NCBI GenBank assembly: GCA_965230485.1
Contig: CBDDLA010000001.1
Coordinates: forward strand, 2,480,001 to 2,544,000
Source: Putridiphycobacter sp965230485
GTDB lineage: Bacteria > Bacteroidota > Bacteroidia > Flavobacteriales_D > Crocinitomicaceae
Reading direction: 5' to 3'
Length of the DNA stretch: 64,000 nt
Positions 17,769 to 26,704 of this stretch are shown one piece after another. Position 1 is the stretch's first letter, and every line of letters starts with the position of its first letter. The notes below the pieces were generated by a model. That model was not told the origin of the DNA, made no database searches, and was given only the letters and a program-made list of their open reading frames with translations. The position numbers and the translations under genes were made by a program.

Positions 17769-20700
17769 ATGAAAAAAATTAGCGCTATTTTAACATTGGT
17801 AATTTATCGTAATATCCTAATATTTATTACGGTATTCAGTTTTATGAACACTTCATTTTCTCAATGTGGCGTCATTTATGTCACACCAAATGGTACAGGG
17901 CTAGGAACGACTAGCAGTGATCCAACTTCAATTACCACAGCATTTACAACTGCTAATGCTAATCAAATTATCCGGCTGTCAACCGGGAAATATGACATTA
18001 GTAATACGCTAGAGATTTTAGTGGATAGTTTAATTATTGAAGGTGGTTTTGATGCTTCAGATAACTGGAAGAAGACCAGTTTAGCAGGTGCAACAACGAT
18101 TAATCGATTAGCGTTAAACTTTATAGGTTCTACAAACCAATACCATCTTATAGCAATTAGAGCAGATAATAAAACAGGATTTGAATTACATGACATTACT
18201 GTCATAACTGAAACACCTGTAGCCAGTTCAAGCACTTATGGGACTTCAAATTATGCATTGTATTTAAATACATGTTCAAATTATGCCATAGTGAGAACGC
18301 AATTATTGCCTGGCAATGGGGTTGTTGGTAGAAGTGGCGAGCATGGAGTGAAGGGCGCTTCAGGTCAACAAGGATCCTATGGTGGTAGGGGACATTGTGA
18401 TCAAAATAGCGGGAGATCTGGTGGCGCCGGAGGTACTGGAGGCGGAAATGGTAAAAATGGAGGTGATGGTGGCGCCGGTGGTTATGGTAATTCTGGAGGA
18501 AGTGATGGTGACCCTGGTATTGACTTTTTTTCTATAGGTAGTTGTATTGGTAATACACATGGGGCAGGCGCAACTGGCCCTGTATCAAGTGGAAATCAAC
18601 ATGGTGGTAATGGCCGTTTAGGTTGTAGTGGAGCAAATGGAGTAGACGGAAATTGGGGGACTTTATATTCATTTTCTAATTTGTTTCAACCTGGCGGACA
18701 GGGCGGGACTGGTGAAATGGGAAATGGCGGCGCTGGCGGTGGTGGTGGTGGTGGCGGTGGTGGTTACCAATTGACATTTATCAAAGGAAGTGGTTGCGGT
18801 GGTTCCGGCGGTGGCGGCGGTGGCGGTGGCGGTACAGGTGGTACTGGGGCATTTGGCGGTGGCGGTTCATTTTGTGTCTACGCCTACAATAATGGTTTCA
18901 ATGGCAAAGTAATTGATTGTTTTTTTAAAAAAGGATCAGCTGGAAATAGGGGATGGCGTGGAATTGGAGGTGATGGCGGACCTGGTGGTGCCTATAGACC
19001 AGGAAGGGAAGGTCCTTCTCCAGGATGTGCTTATACAGAAGGATCTGGAGGCTATGGTGCCAGAGGTGGTGACGGTGGTGACGGTGGCGACGGCGGTCTA
19101 TCTTATGCAGGAGTTAGCAGTAAAATTGTAATTGTGGCCGGAGGTCAATCATTACAGACTGAAATTTCTAATTTCGATTTAGTTAATCAAGCAGTCATTA
19201 CTGTTGATGGTGGAACTTGTACGAATCAAAATGTCACTTTTCAAAATGGTGTTTCAACAGCCTGGACATTTGGATCCAATGCTATTGATTCAGCAGGTTC
19301 AGGTGCAATAGATACAGCCATCTATTCAACTACTGGTTTCAATACTATTACAACTGGTTCAGATACTTATACCAATTTTGTTTACCCTACTTGTCATTCA
19401 ACCTTTAGTGCTTTAACCACTACATCCGTTTGCAATGGTTATGATTGGACAGCAGGTGATGGTCAAACGTATTATAATCCTGGCACTTATATCTATGAAA
19501 GTATAAATTCCAGTGGCTGCTTGCAATCTGATACATTGCATTTAAGTATCACCTCGGTTTTCGGTGCTCCAAAACCAGATTCAGCCAGTTTGCCAGATGT
19601 GATTTTTGACTGTACACTAAATAGCTTAACGCCGCCAACGGCAACAGATACTTGTAATAATATCATTTACGGTGTGAGCAATGTTGCCTTTCCAATTACT
19701 ACAGGAGATACTACTGTAATAACCTGGACTTTTGATGATGGTACAGGGTATCCAACCAATATTTCTACGCAAGATCAGTTGGTGATTAGAGATAATTTAG
19801 GCCCTCAATTAGAACTCTGGGATTATGATAATAATGGCGATTCAGAATCAGATAATGATGGCACTACTGCTATCAATTCATTTACGGTACCAGCAGGAGA
19901 TGATCGAATTGTAGTGATTTTTGTTGGAGAAGAGGATGTGTTAGCACCAACAGTTACTTTTGACACGATAACGTTAACACTAGCAAGCGCTGTAATTGAT
20001 AATACCATATCAACACATATGTATTATGCGACATTAGGCACAGGTCCAGCAATCAATGGTACCATTTCAGCTTCAATATCAAGTAGTGAACATATTCATA
20101 TCATGGCGTCCTCATTTGAAGGCATTGATCAAGATAACCCCATTGGAAATATGGCCTCTTTAGCTGCAAACGATCCATCAGTTGAAATTACCGGTTCAAC
20201 GGGGAACTTATTTGTAGACTATTTCTTCTTCCCTGGGAATACGAATCTTAATGGAACATCTGGACAAAGTTTAATTGCTCATCAAGATGAAGGCGGGCCA
20301 AGTGTAAGAACAGAATCAGAAGGCTCTTATGTTGCAGCATATGGCGGTTTAAATACATTGTCTTATTCTGCTACTGGCACTAATGTTGGATTATACCAAG
20401 CCATAGAACTAAATCATGCGCCTTTAAAAAGCTTAACGAGTATATGTAGTGTGACGCCAATTGCTCCGCCAAACGCAATGGATAATTGTGCGGGCTCAAT
20501 TTCACCAGTATCTAATACAAGTTTCCCGATTACTACTGGTGGGGACACCATTATCACTTGGACCTATGATGATGGCAGCGGTAATGTGTCAACTTTTGAT
20601 CAATTGATCAGCATTACAGATTCAATTGCCCCAGTTCCAGATTCAACAAGCTTAACAGATATTTTAGCTGAATGTGAAGTCACCAATTTAATACCGCCAA

Positions 20701-23525
20701 CAGCAACTGATAATTGCAGTTATACGGTCAGTCATGATGCCATTTTACCAATTGCAACACAAGGTACAACAGTCGTCACTTGGACTTTTGATGATGGCAG
20801 AGGAAATATAAGTACTCAGGCTCAGAATGTGATTATTGATGATGTGACTTCACCAACTGTTTCTCTTATTGACTACGATAATAATGGAGTAGGTCATGCA
20901 CAATTGACAAATAATATTAATCTTTCAAACTTTCTTGTGCCTGCTGGAAACGACAGATTACTTGTGGTTTGTATAGGAAAGTCAAATGACAATACTATGC
21001 CAAATGTGACTTATAATGGTCAGACAGGTTTACTCATAAATGAAGTTGTATCAGGAAATGCGACCAATCAAATATTTTATTTTGCACTTGGAGATGGCGC
21101 GGATATTACCAGTACTATTAATGCGTCTACAAGTTCTAGCCATCCTTTTCACATCATAGCTGGTTCTTTTGAAAATATTGATCAAATCAATCCAATTGGG
21201 GCTATGGCAGACTCTATTGGAAGCTTGACACCTAGCGTTGATATTTTATCGACTACTGGTAATATCATTGTTGATTATTTCTTTCATACTGCTAATAATA
21301 TGCCTCAGCCAACTTCAAACCAAACGAGTTTAGGTGTTGCTAATGGTGGTTTTGATACGCAAGCTTCCTTTATTACTGCTAATAATGGTATTAACACTAT
21401 ATCCTATGCGGTTAGTTCAGGTACTGGAATTTACCAGGCAGTTGAGCTGAATCATGTCAATTTAACAGTGAACGATTCTTGTTCGGTGACTCTTCCAACG
21501 CCTGTAAGTGGCATAGATAATTGCCTTGGAGCAATTATACCAACAACAACTACAATATTTCCAGTGACTCAGGTAGGCACAACTACTGTGACCTGGAACT
21601 ATGATGATGGACTTGGTAATGTCAATTCTTTTGATCAAGACATTGTGATTACAGATAATGCAGCACCAACACCAGACCTTTCAGTGTTGCCGGATATTAC
21701 AGTAGAATGCGAGGTTATTACTTTACCAATGCCATCTGCCACTGATAATTGCAGCAATGCTACAGTTACCATATCGCATGATGCAGTCTTACCAATTACT
21801 TCACAAGGCACAACTGTAGTCACTTGGACCTATGATGATGGGCGAGGTAATACGAGCACTCAACAGCAAAATGTAGTGATTAATGATGTCACAGCGCCAC
21901 TTGGAAGCTTAGCGACTTTGCCTGATGTGACTTCCGAATGTGAGGTAGCCAGTTTAGCGCCTCCAGTTGTATCCGACAATTGTGCCACAGCAACGATAAC
22001 GATTACACATGACGCCATTTTACCAATTACTTCACAAGGCACAACTGTAGTAACCTGGACTTATGATGATGGGCGAGGTAATACGAGCACTCAACAGCAA
22101 AATGTAGTGATTAATGATGTGTCGGCTCCTGTCGGAGATTTAGTGACATTACCAGATGTTACTGCTGAGTGTGAAGTGACCGCTTTGGTTCCTCCAACAG
22201 CATCAGATAATTGTGCCACGGCTACAATTACAGTAACCCATGATGCCATTTTACCAATTACTAACCAAGGTACTACACTAGTTACATGGACCTATAATGA
22301 TGGGCATGGTAATACAAGTACGCAAGTTCAGAATGTGATTATTACGGATATGTCTGCACCAGTTCCAACACTAGTCAATTTACCTGATTTGATAGATAAC
22401 TGTGAAATCACCAGTTTAAACCCACCAACAGCAACTGATAACTGCATTTATTCAATAGTTGTAGTAAGTAATGACGTTACTTTACCAGTGACCACACAAG
22501 GCACTACGGTTGTCACTTGGACTTATGATGATGGTCATGGCAATATAAGCACTCAAGTTCAAAATATAGTGATTAATGATACTGTGGCGCCAATAGCGAC
22601 TTTAGCAAGCTTACCTGACTTAACGGATGAGTGTGAAATTACCAATCTGACCCCACCAACAGCAACCGATAACTGTGCTAATGCAACAATTACAATAACC
22701 AATGATGCAGTTTTACCGATTACTTTGCAGGGTACAACTACAATAATTTGGACTTATGATGATGGTCATGGTAATACGAGTACGCAAGTTCAAAACGTCA
22801 TTATTTCGGACACTACTGATCCTGTTTTAGACCAAGCGCTATTAGATGACTTGTCAAATTGCAATATCATTGAAACACCAACAATACCAACCGCAACGGA
22901 TAACTGTTTAGGTACTATTTTAGGCACAACTACAACCTCATTTCCAATCACTACTCCTGGCTTAACAGTCATCACCTGGGAATTTGTTGACGATAATGGA
23001 AATATGATCACACAGACTCAAAATGCAACGATTAATTCATTGGATGCGACTGCTACGCTATCAGGGCTTACCATGACAGCAAATTTAAACGGCGTAAATT
23101 ATCTTTGGGTAGATTGTGATGAAAACTATCAACCTATTCCAGGAGCGTTTAATCAATCTTTTACTGCAACGAATAATGGCAATTTTGCCGTAATTGTATC
23201 AGATGAGAATTGTGCGGATACCTCTGAGTGCATCACCATTAATGACCTTAGCTTAGAAAAATTAGATTTAGGTAAAATTTCCATTTACCCCAATCCAACC
23301 AGTGGTCAATTTAACGTCAGACTGCTTTCTGATTTGGCCCTAGAGAATGGAATATTAGAAGTACGAAATGTTCAGGGTAAATTGGTTCATATTCAAGATT
23401 TAAATAGCGCCTTAGACAATAGTTATCAAATTGAACTGTCTGGTCTTAAATCTGGATTGTATTTTGTTAATGTGCTTGAGGATAAAAACACTTTATTTAC
23501 GAAAAGGCTCATCATTACTCAATAA
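17769..23525 (+). CDS. Giant T9SS surface protein: beta-helix start, glycine-rich block, HYR repeats
   Basis: I take ATG at 17769 (1,918 residues); the frame also opens at TTG 17748. After a signal peptide ending at SFSQ comes a right-handed beta-helix-like part (to about 18300), then a glycine-rich block (18316-19140) full of GG and GGxGG. From 19550 on there are about ten HYR-type modules, recognised by PTATDNC, TTVVTWTYDDG and similar strings, interrupted by two copies of a roughly 200-residue domain I do not recognise (about 19791-20430 and 20843-21460). The last 85 residues, from ISIYPNPTSG, are a type A T9SS sorting domain. It is probably an anchored or secreted adhesin or matrix protein. 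Its position suggests control by the adjacent kinase and regulator. Confidence 0.88.
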   Translation: MKKISAILTLVIYRNILIFITVFSFMNTSFSQCGVIYVTPNGTGLGTTSSDPTSITTAFTTANANQIIRLSTGKYDISNTLEILVDSLIIEGGFDASDNWKKTSLAGATTINRLALNFIGSTNQYHLIAIRADNKTGFELHDITVITETPVASSSTYGTSNYALYLNTCSNYAIVRTQLLPGNGVVGRSGEHGVKGASGQQGSYGGRGHCDQNSGRSGGAGGTGGGNGKNGGDGGAGGYGNSGGSDGDPGIDFFSIGSCIGNTHGAGATGPVSSGNQHGGNGRLGCSGANGVDGNWGTLYSFSNLFQPGGQGGTGEMGNGGAGGGGGGGGGGYQLTFIKGSGCGGSGGGGGGGGGTGGTGAFGGGGSFCVYAYNNGFNGKVIDCFFKKGSAGNRGWRGIGGDGGPGGAYRPGREGPSPGCAYTEGSGGYGARGGDGGDGGDGGLSYAGVSSKIVIVAGGQSLQTEISNFDLVNQAVITVDGGTCTNQNVTFQNGVSTAWTFGSNAIDSAGSGAIDTAIYSTTGFNTITTGSDTYTNFVYPTCHSTFSALTTTSVCNGYDWTAGDGQTYYNPGTYIYESINSSGCLQSDTLHLSITSVFGAPKPDSASLPDVIFDCTLNSLTPPTATDTCNNIIYGVSNVAFPITTGDTTVITWTFDDGTGYPTNISTQDQLVIRDNLGPQLELWDYDNNGDSESDNDGTTAINSFTVPAGDDRIVVIFVGEEDVLAPTVTFDTITLTLASAVIDNTISTHMYYATLGTGPAINGTISASISSSEHIHIMASSFEGIDQDNPIGNMASLAANDPSVEITGSTGNLFVDYFFFPGNTNLNGTSGQSLIAHQDEGGPSVRTESEGSYVAAYGGLNTLSYSATGTNVGLYQAIELNHAPLKSLTSICSVTPIAPPNAMDNCAGSISPVSNTSFPITTGGDTIITWTYDDGSGNVSTFDQLISITDSIAPVPDSTSLTDILAECEVTNLIPPTATDNCSYTVSHDAILPIATQGTTVVTWTFDDGRGNISTQAQNVIIDDVTSPTVSLIDYDNNGVGHAQLTNNINLSNFLVPAGNDRLLVVCIGKSNDNTMPNVTYNGQTGLLINEVVSGNATNQIFYFALGDGADITSTINASTSSSHPFHIIAGSFENIDQINPIGAMADSIGSLTPSVDILSTTGNIIVDYFFHTANNMPQPTSNQTSLGVANGGFDTQASFITANNGINTISYAVSSGTGIYQAVELNHVNLTVNDSCSVTLPTPVSGIDNCLGAIIPTTTTIFPVTQVGTTTVTWNYDDGLGNVNSFDQDIVITDNAAPTPDLSVLPDITVECEVITLPMPSATDNCSNATVTISHDAVLPITSQGTTVVTWTYDDGRGNTSTQQQNVVINDVTAPLGSLATLPDVTSECEVASLAPPVVSDNCATATITITHDAILPITSQGTTVVTWTYDDGRGNTSTQQQNVVINDVSAPVGDLVTLPDVTAECEVTALVPPTASDNCATATITVTHDAILPITNQGTTLVTWTYNDGHGNTSTQVQNVIITDMSAPVPTLVNLPDLIDNCEITSLNPPTATDNCIYSIVVVSNDVTLPVTTQGTTVVTWTYDDGHGNISTQVQNIVINDTVAPIATLASLPDLTDECEITNLTPPTATDNCANATITITNDAVLPITLQGTTTIIWTYDDGHGNTSTQVQNVIISDTTDPVLDQALLDDLSNCNIIETPTIPTATDNCLGTILGTTTTSFPITTPGLTVITWEFVDDNGNMITQTQNATINSLDATATLSGLTMTANLNGVNYLWVDCDENYQPIPGAFNQSFTATNNGNFAVIVSDENCADTSECITINDLSLEKLDLGKISIYPNPTSGQFNVRLLSDLALENGILEVRNVQGKLVHIQDLNSALDNSYQIELSGLKSGLYFVNVLEDKNTLFTKRLIITQ
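18316..19140 (+). repeat. Glycine-rich low-complexity block inside the surface protein
   Basis: About 275 codons where close to half encode glycine, with GGT, GGC and GGA codons in runs such as the one near 18730-18760 and 18800-18840. The DNA here is visibly more GC-rich than the surroundings. The amino-acid pattern is GGxGGxGxNGG with scattered Asn, Asp, Ser and a few Cys. Confidence 0.85.
21660..22810 (+). repeat. Near-identical HYR module repeats at DNA level
   Basis: Consecutive modules of about 240 bp share long identical stretches: for example the text from ACCAATTACTTCACAAGG to the AATGTAGTGATTAATGATGT end occurs almost unchanged in the modules ending near 21890 and 22120, and variants follow to 22810. 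This points to recent duplication or gene conversion among modules. Confidence 0.75.
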
Positions 23526-23542
23526 CTTTGATCCTTTTAACT

Positions 23543-23577
23543 AAAGCCCTCATTTATTAGCAATAAATGGGGGCTTT
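23543..23577. terminator. Terminator after the giant surface protein gene
   Basis: AAAGCCC and GGGCTTT flank a second stem CATTTATT/AATAAATG with a three-base loop. It begins 18 bp after the stop codon and lies between convergent genes, so it can serve both strands. Confidence 0.85.
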
Positions 23578-23598
23578 GTCTATTTGTGCACTTTTGTT

Positions 23599-24000
23599 TT
23601 AAATGGGCGAAGTGATGTGTGGTGACCCGGTGGTTATCCAGACCGTATCACTACCAATTTTTTTAGGTTCTTTATGTCCTTTTGTGAGTTTAGTAATAGA
23701 ATGATTTTTATTTCTGATGATTTTTAAATCAAAATGGCCAGAATTAGGGTCAAAGAAAACAGTATCTCTAATAATGCTGTAATTTACGGTGTCAATAATC
23801 TGTCCTTGTTGCAATTCAGCATGTCGAATATGAATGCAAGTAGAATCAGTGATGAATCTATATTCTACTGCAGACCTAAACTTCTTCCAAGGGCTAGGTT
23901 TTTCAACACCTATTCTAGAAAATGTTAATCCAACAATATCCGATTGAGCAAAAGTCCAACTTGCTAAAAAGGACAAAAATATTAGTGTTCTAAATTTCAT
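23599..24000 (-). CDS. Small secreted protein, unknown function
   Basis: The 133-residue product has a signal peptide (about 1-18, ending TFAQ), then a soluble, beta-rich looking part with no cysteine pair except one Cys near residue 55. I do not recognise a family. Its start codon is only 15 bp from a palindrome also found in front of the giant surface protein, so it may belong to the same regulon. It converges with that gene. Confidence 0.65.
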   Translation of the reverse strand: MKFRTLIFLSFLASWTFAQSDIVGLTFSRIGVEKPSPWKKFRSAVEYRFITDSTCIHIRHAELQQGQIIDTVNYSIIRDTVFFDPNSGHFDLKIIRNKNHSITKLTKGHKEPKKIGSDTVWITTGSPHITSPI

Positions 24001-24014
24001 TGATTATAACATGC

Positions 24015-24035
24015 GGGTAAACCCCATAAATGTGT
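24015..24035. promoter_or_regulatory. Candidate operator B: GGGTAAACCCCATAAATGTGT
   Basis: GGGTAAACCCC (24015-24025) is directly followed by CCCATAAATGTGT (24023-24035, overlapping). The first resembles the palindrome at 17653-17665 and the second matches 17623-17635 in 12 of 13 bases. It lies 15 bp before the start of the small secreted-protein gene and 227 bp before the enoyl-CoA hydratase gene. A second inverted repeat, TGTGTAAC (24031-24038) with GTTACACA (24076-24083), overlaps its right end. The rest of this 261-bp gap is AT-rich without clear signals. Confidence 0.4.
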
Positions 24036-24261
24036 AACAAATTGTTGGTGAAGCCAATAAATATAATGATTTTATGTTACACAATTAGAATGAGAAAATT
24101 ATCAGATAAATATAAGTTTCATAATTAATTGTATCACCATTCGCTAAAAGGGTCCGCTATCAATTCCGAACGATTAAAACCAATGTTGTTAACAATAAAA
24201 AACAGCAAATTTCCATTGGCATTGTCATTCTTAGTATTTTTATGATATAAAATATTTTAGC

Positions 24262-25047
24262 ATGAGCGAATCTACAATTATAGCCCAGGCAGAAGGGCAC
24301 GTTTTAACCATTACAATTAACCGCCCAAATCAATTAAATGCACTGAATAAAAACACCATTCAGGCATTGCACGACACATTAAAAATGGCGAATGTTGATG
24401 ATAATATAGGAGTAATTATATTGACAGGTTCAGGTGAGAAAGCCTTTGTGGCAGGAGCAGATATAAAAGAGTTTGCAGATTTTAATGCCGTTCAAGGTCA
24501 AGAACTTGCGGCTAGGGGTCAAGAACTATTATTTAATTTTATTGAATGCATGAAAAAACCTGTTATTGCAGCCATAAATGGTTTTGCTTTAGGCGGAGGC
24601 TTAGAATTAGCCATGGCATCTCATATTCGAATTGCCTCGGAAAATGCCAAGATGGGTTTACCAGAGGTATCACTTGGAATTATACCAGGTTATGGAGGAA
24701 CACAGCGTTTAGCGCAGCTTGTTGGACGTGGGAAAGCCGTTGAGATGATCACGACTGCAGGAATGATTTCGTCGGAAGAGGCCTTAAAATGGGGACTTGT
24801 AAACCATGTTGTGTCGCAAAGTGATTTAATAGCAACAGCAGAAAAAATGGCTAATAAAATATTGAATAATTCACCGAATGCAATTAGTGCAGCCATCAGA
24901 GCCATTAATGCTAATTATGCTGATGGGTTGAATGGCTACGATAAAGAAATCGAAGAATTTGGGAAATGCTTTGGGACCTCAGAATTCGCAGAAGGTACCA
25001 CCGCCTTTATGGAAAAGCGGAAAGCAGAATTTAGAAAAGTGGATTAA
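24262..25047 (+). CDS. Enoyl-CoA hydratase/isomerase family protein
   Basis: The 261-residue crotonase-fold enzyme adds water to trans-2-enoyl-CoA in fatty-acid or related degradation. The CoA-binding part has AGADIKEF around 64-71. The two catalytic glutamates are Glu115 in GGGLELAM and Glu135 in GLPEVSLGI, 20 residues apart as in rat mitochondrial hydratase. The start is ATG at 24262. A 55-bp gap separates it from the flippase gene; the pairing does not reveal the pathway. Confidence 0.93.
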   Translation: MSESTIIAQAEGHVLTITINRPNQLNALNKNTIQALHDTLKMANVDDNIGVIILTGSGEKAFVAGADIKEFADFNAVQGQELAARGQELLFNFIECMKKPVIAAINGFALGGGLELAMASHIRIASENAKMGLPEVSLGIIPGYGGTQRLAQLVGRGKAVEMITTAGMISSEEALKWGLVNHVVSQSDLIATAEKMANKILNNSPNAISAAIRAINANYADGLNGYDKEIEEFGKCFGTSEFAEGTTAFMEKRKAEFRKVD

Positions 25048-25102
25048 GTAAATAGTAGAGCGTATCGAGCAATCGGTACTTTTACTTAATACTAAATAGA
25101 AA

Positions 25103-26542
25103 ATGTCAGCGATAAAAAAATTAGCAGGCCAAACCGCCGTTTATGGTTTGTCTTCCATCTTTGGTCGACTGCTTAATTATTTGTTAGTGCCACTTCATAC
25201 TTATTTTTTCTTGCCAAAGGAATACGGAGAGGTTGGGGTTATGTATGGTTATGTGGCATTTTTTATGGTTTTACTCATGTTTGGAATGGAAACCACTTTC
25301 TTTCGTTTAGTGGTAAAATCTTCCGATAAAGACAAAACGTTTAACCAGGCCTTTTCAATAGTATTAATTATCAATGCCATTTTTATTGTCGGCATACTCT
25401 TATTCTCTCAAACAGTTGCTGATTATATTCATTTTTCAGACCACAGAGATTATGTAATTTGGTTCGGTTTTATCTTGGTTTTTGATGCCTTGTCGTCATT
25501 ATTGATGGCCAGATTAAGGCAACAGGAAAAAGCTAAAAAGTTTGCTATTATTCAGCTTATTTCTATTGGGGTCAATATATTGCTCAACTTAGTTTTCTTA
25601 TTCTTTTTTCTGGAGTCAAATGTAGAATTTGGAATAGGGTTTATTTTTATTGCCAATTTATTTTCAAGTTTAGCAAAGTTATTATTGCTGTATAAAGACC
25701 TTTTAAGCATTAGGTTTATTTGGGATAGGGTGATGGTCAAAACCATGCTTCTATTCTCAACACCGCTGCTTATTGGAAGTTTCGCAGGAATCATCAATGA
25801 AACAATGGATAGAATTCTATTAGATAGGATTCTTACAAAAAGTAATGATTTGGATTACGCAAGAAGTCAGGTTGGTATCTACAATGCCAACTATAAACTG
25901 TCAATTATTATCACCCTATTCATTCAGGCCTTTAGGTATGCTGCTGAACCGTTCTTTTTTGCGCAAGAGCAGAATAAGGATAAGTCTAAGGTATATTCTA
26001 AAGTAATGACCTATTTTGTGATGGTTGTTTCATTGATTTTTTTGGGAGTTACACTATATATTGATGTTTTCAAATGGTTCATCAACGAGCGCTATTGGGA
26101 AGGGTTAAAAATAGTGCCAATACTGCTTATGGCCAATGTATTTTTGGGAATTTATTATAACCAATCTATTTGGTATAAACTGGCAGATAAAACGAAATTC
26201 GGGGCCTATATTGCTATTGGAGGTGCCTTAATTACGATTGGTTTAAATATTGCGTTAATCCCAATATTAGGTTATGCAGGATCTGCCTGGGCTACCTTAG
26301 CAGTTTATTTTTTAATGATGGTGGCGTCTTATCTTCTTGGGCAAAGACATTATCCCATTAAGTACAATTTAAGAAAGGTGTTTACCATTTTAATACTTGC
26401 AGGGGTGCTATTTTTCCTAGATGATATAGTGACTATCGAAACGCCGTTTTTAAACTACACATTTAAAACCATTCTAGTGCTTATGTTTATTGGCGCTTTT
26501 ATATTTATCGAGAATCCATTGAAAACGCTGAGAAAGCAATAA
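25103..26542 (+). CDS. Wzx-like flippase / polysaccharide biosynthesis membrane protein
   Basis: The 479-residue protein has about 12-14 hydrophobic helices and begins with the typical MSAIKKLAGQTAVYGLSSI, placing it in the oligosaccharide flippase (MOP) group. Such proteins move lipid-linked sugar units or lipid intermediates across the inner membrane. No glycosyltransferase cluster lies around it, so it is likely a stand-alone copy of the form conserved in Bacteroidota. The cargo is unknown. Confidence 0.88.
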   Translation: MSAIKKLAGQTAVYGLSSIFGRLLNYLLVPLHTYFFLPKEYGEVGVMYGYVAFFMVLLMFGMETTFFRLVVKSSDKDKTFNQAFSIVLIINAIFIVGILLFSQTVADYIHFSDHRDYVIWFGFILVFDALSSLLMARLRQQEKAKKFAIIQLISIGVNILLNLVFLFFFLESNVEFGIGFIFIANLFSSLAKLLLLYKDLLSIRFIWDRVMVKTMLLFSTPLLIGSFAGIINETMDRILLDRILTKSNDLDYARSQVGIYNANYKLSIIITLFIQAFRYAAEPFFFAQEQNKDKSKVYSKVMTYFVMVVSLIFLGVTLYIDVFKWFINERYWEGLKIVPILLMANVFLGIYYNQSIWYKLADKTKFGAYIAIGGALITIGLNIALIPILGYAGSAWATLAVYFLMMVASYLLGQRHYPIKYNLRKVFTILILAGVLFFLDDIVTIETPFLNYTFKTILVLMFIGAFIFIENPLKTLRKQ

Positions 26543-26704
26543 ATTTTAGATTGATTGGAGTGATTTTTCTCTATTTTTTTAATTGGCTTTCTTCAATGTT
26601 TTGGTTGAAGTTTGAAATCATTTTAGGAAGATCAAAAAAGAAAAAAGGATTTCCACACTTGCTATTTTAATAAGGAAGCAATTTATTGGGGCGAACATCG
26701 TTTC

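Noticed and set aside
17963..18560. Minus-strand frames opposite the glycine-rich surface gene
   Set aside because: They mirror the biased codons of the real gene and have no start signals or protein-like features.
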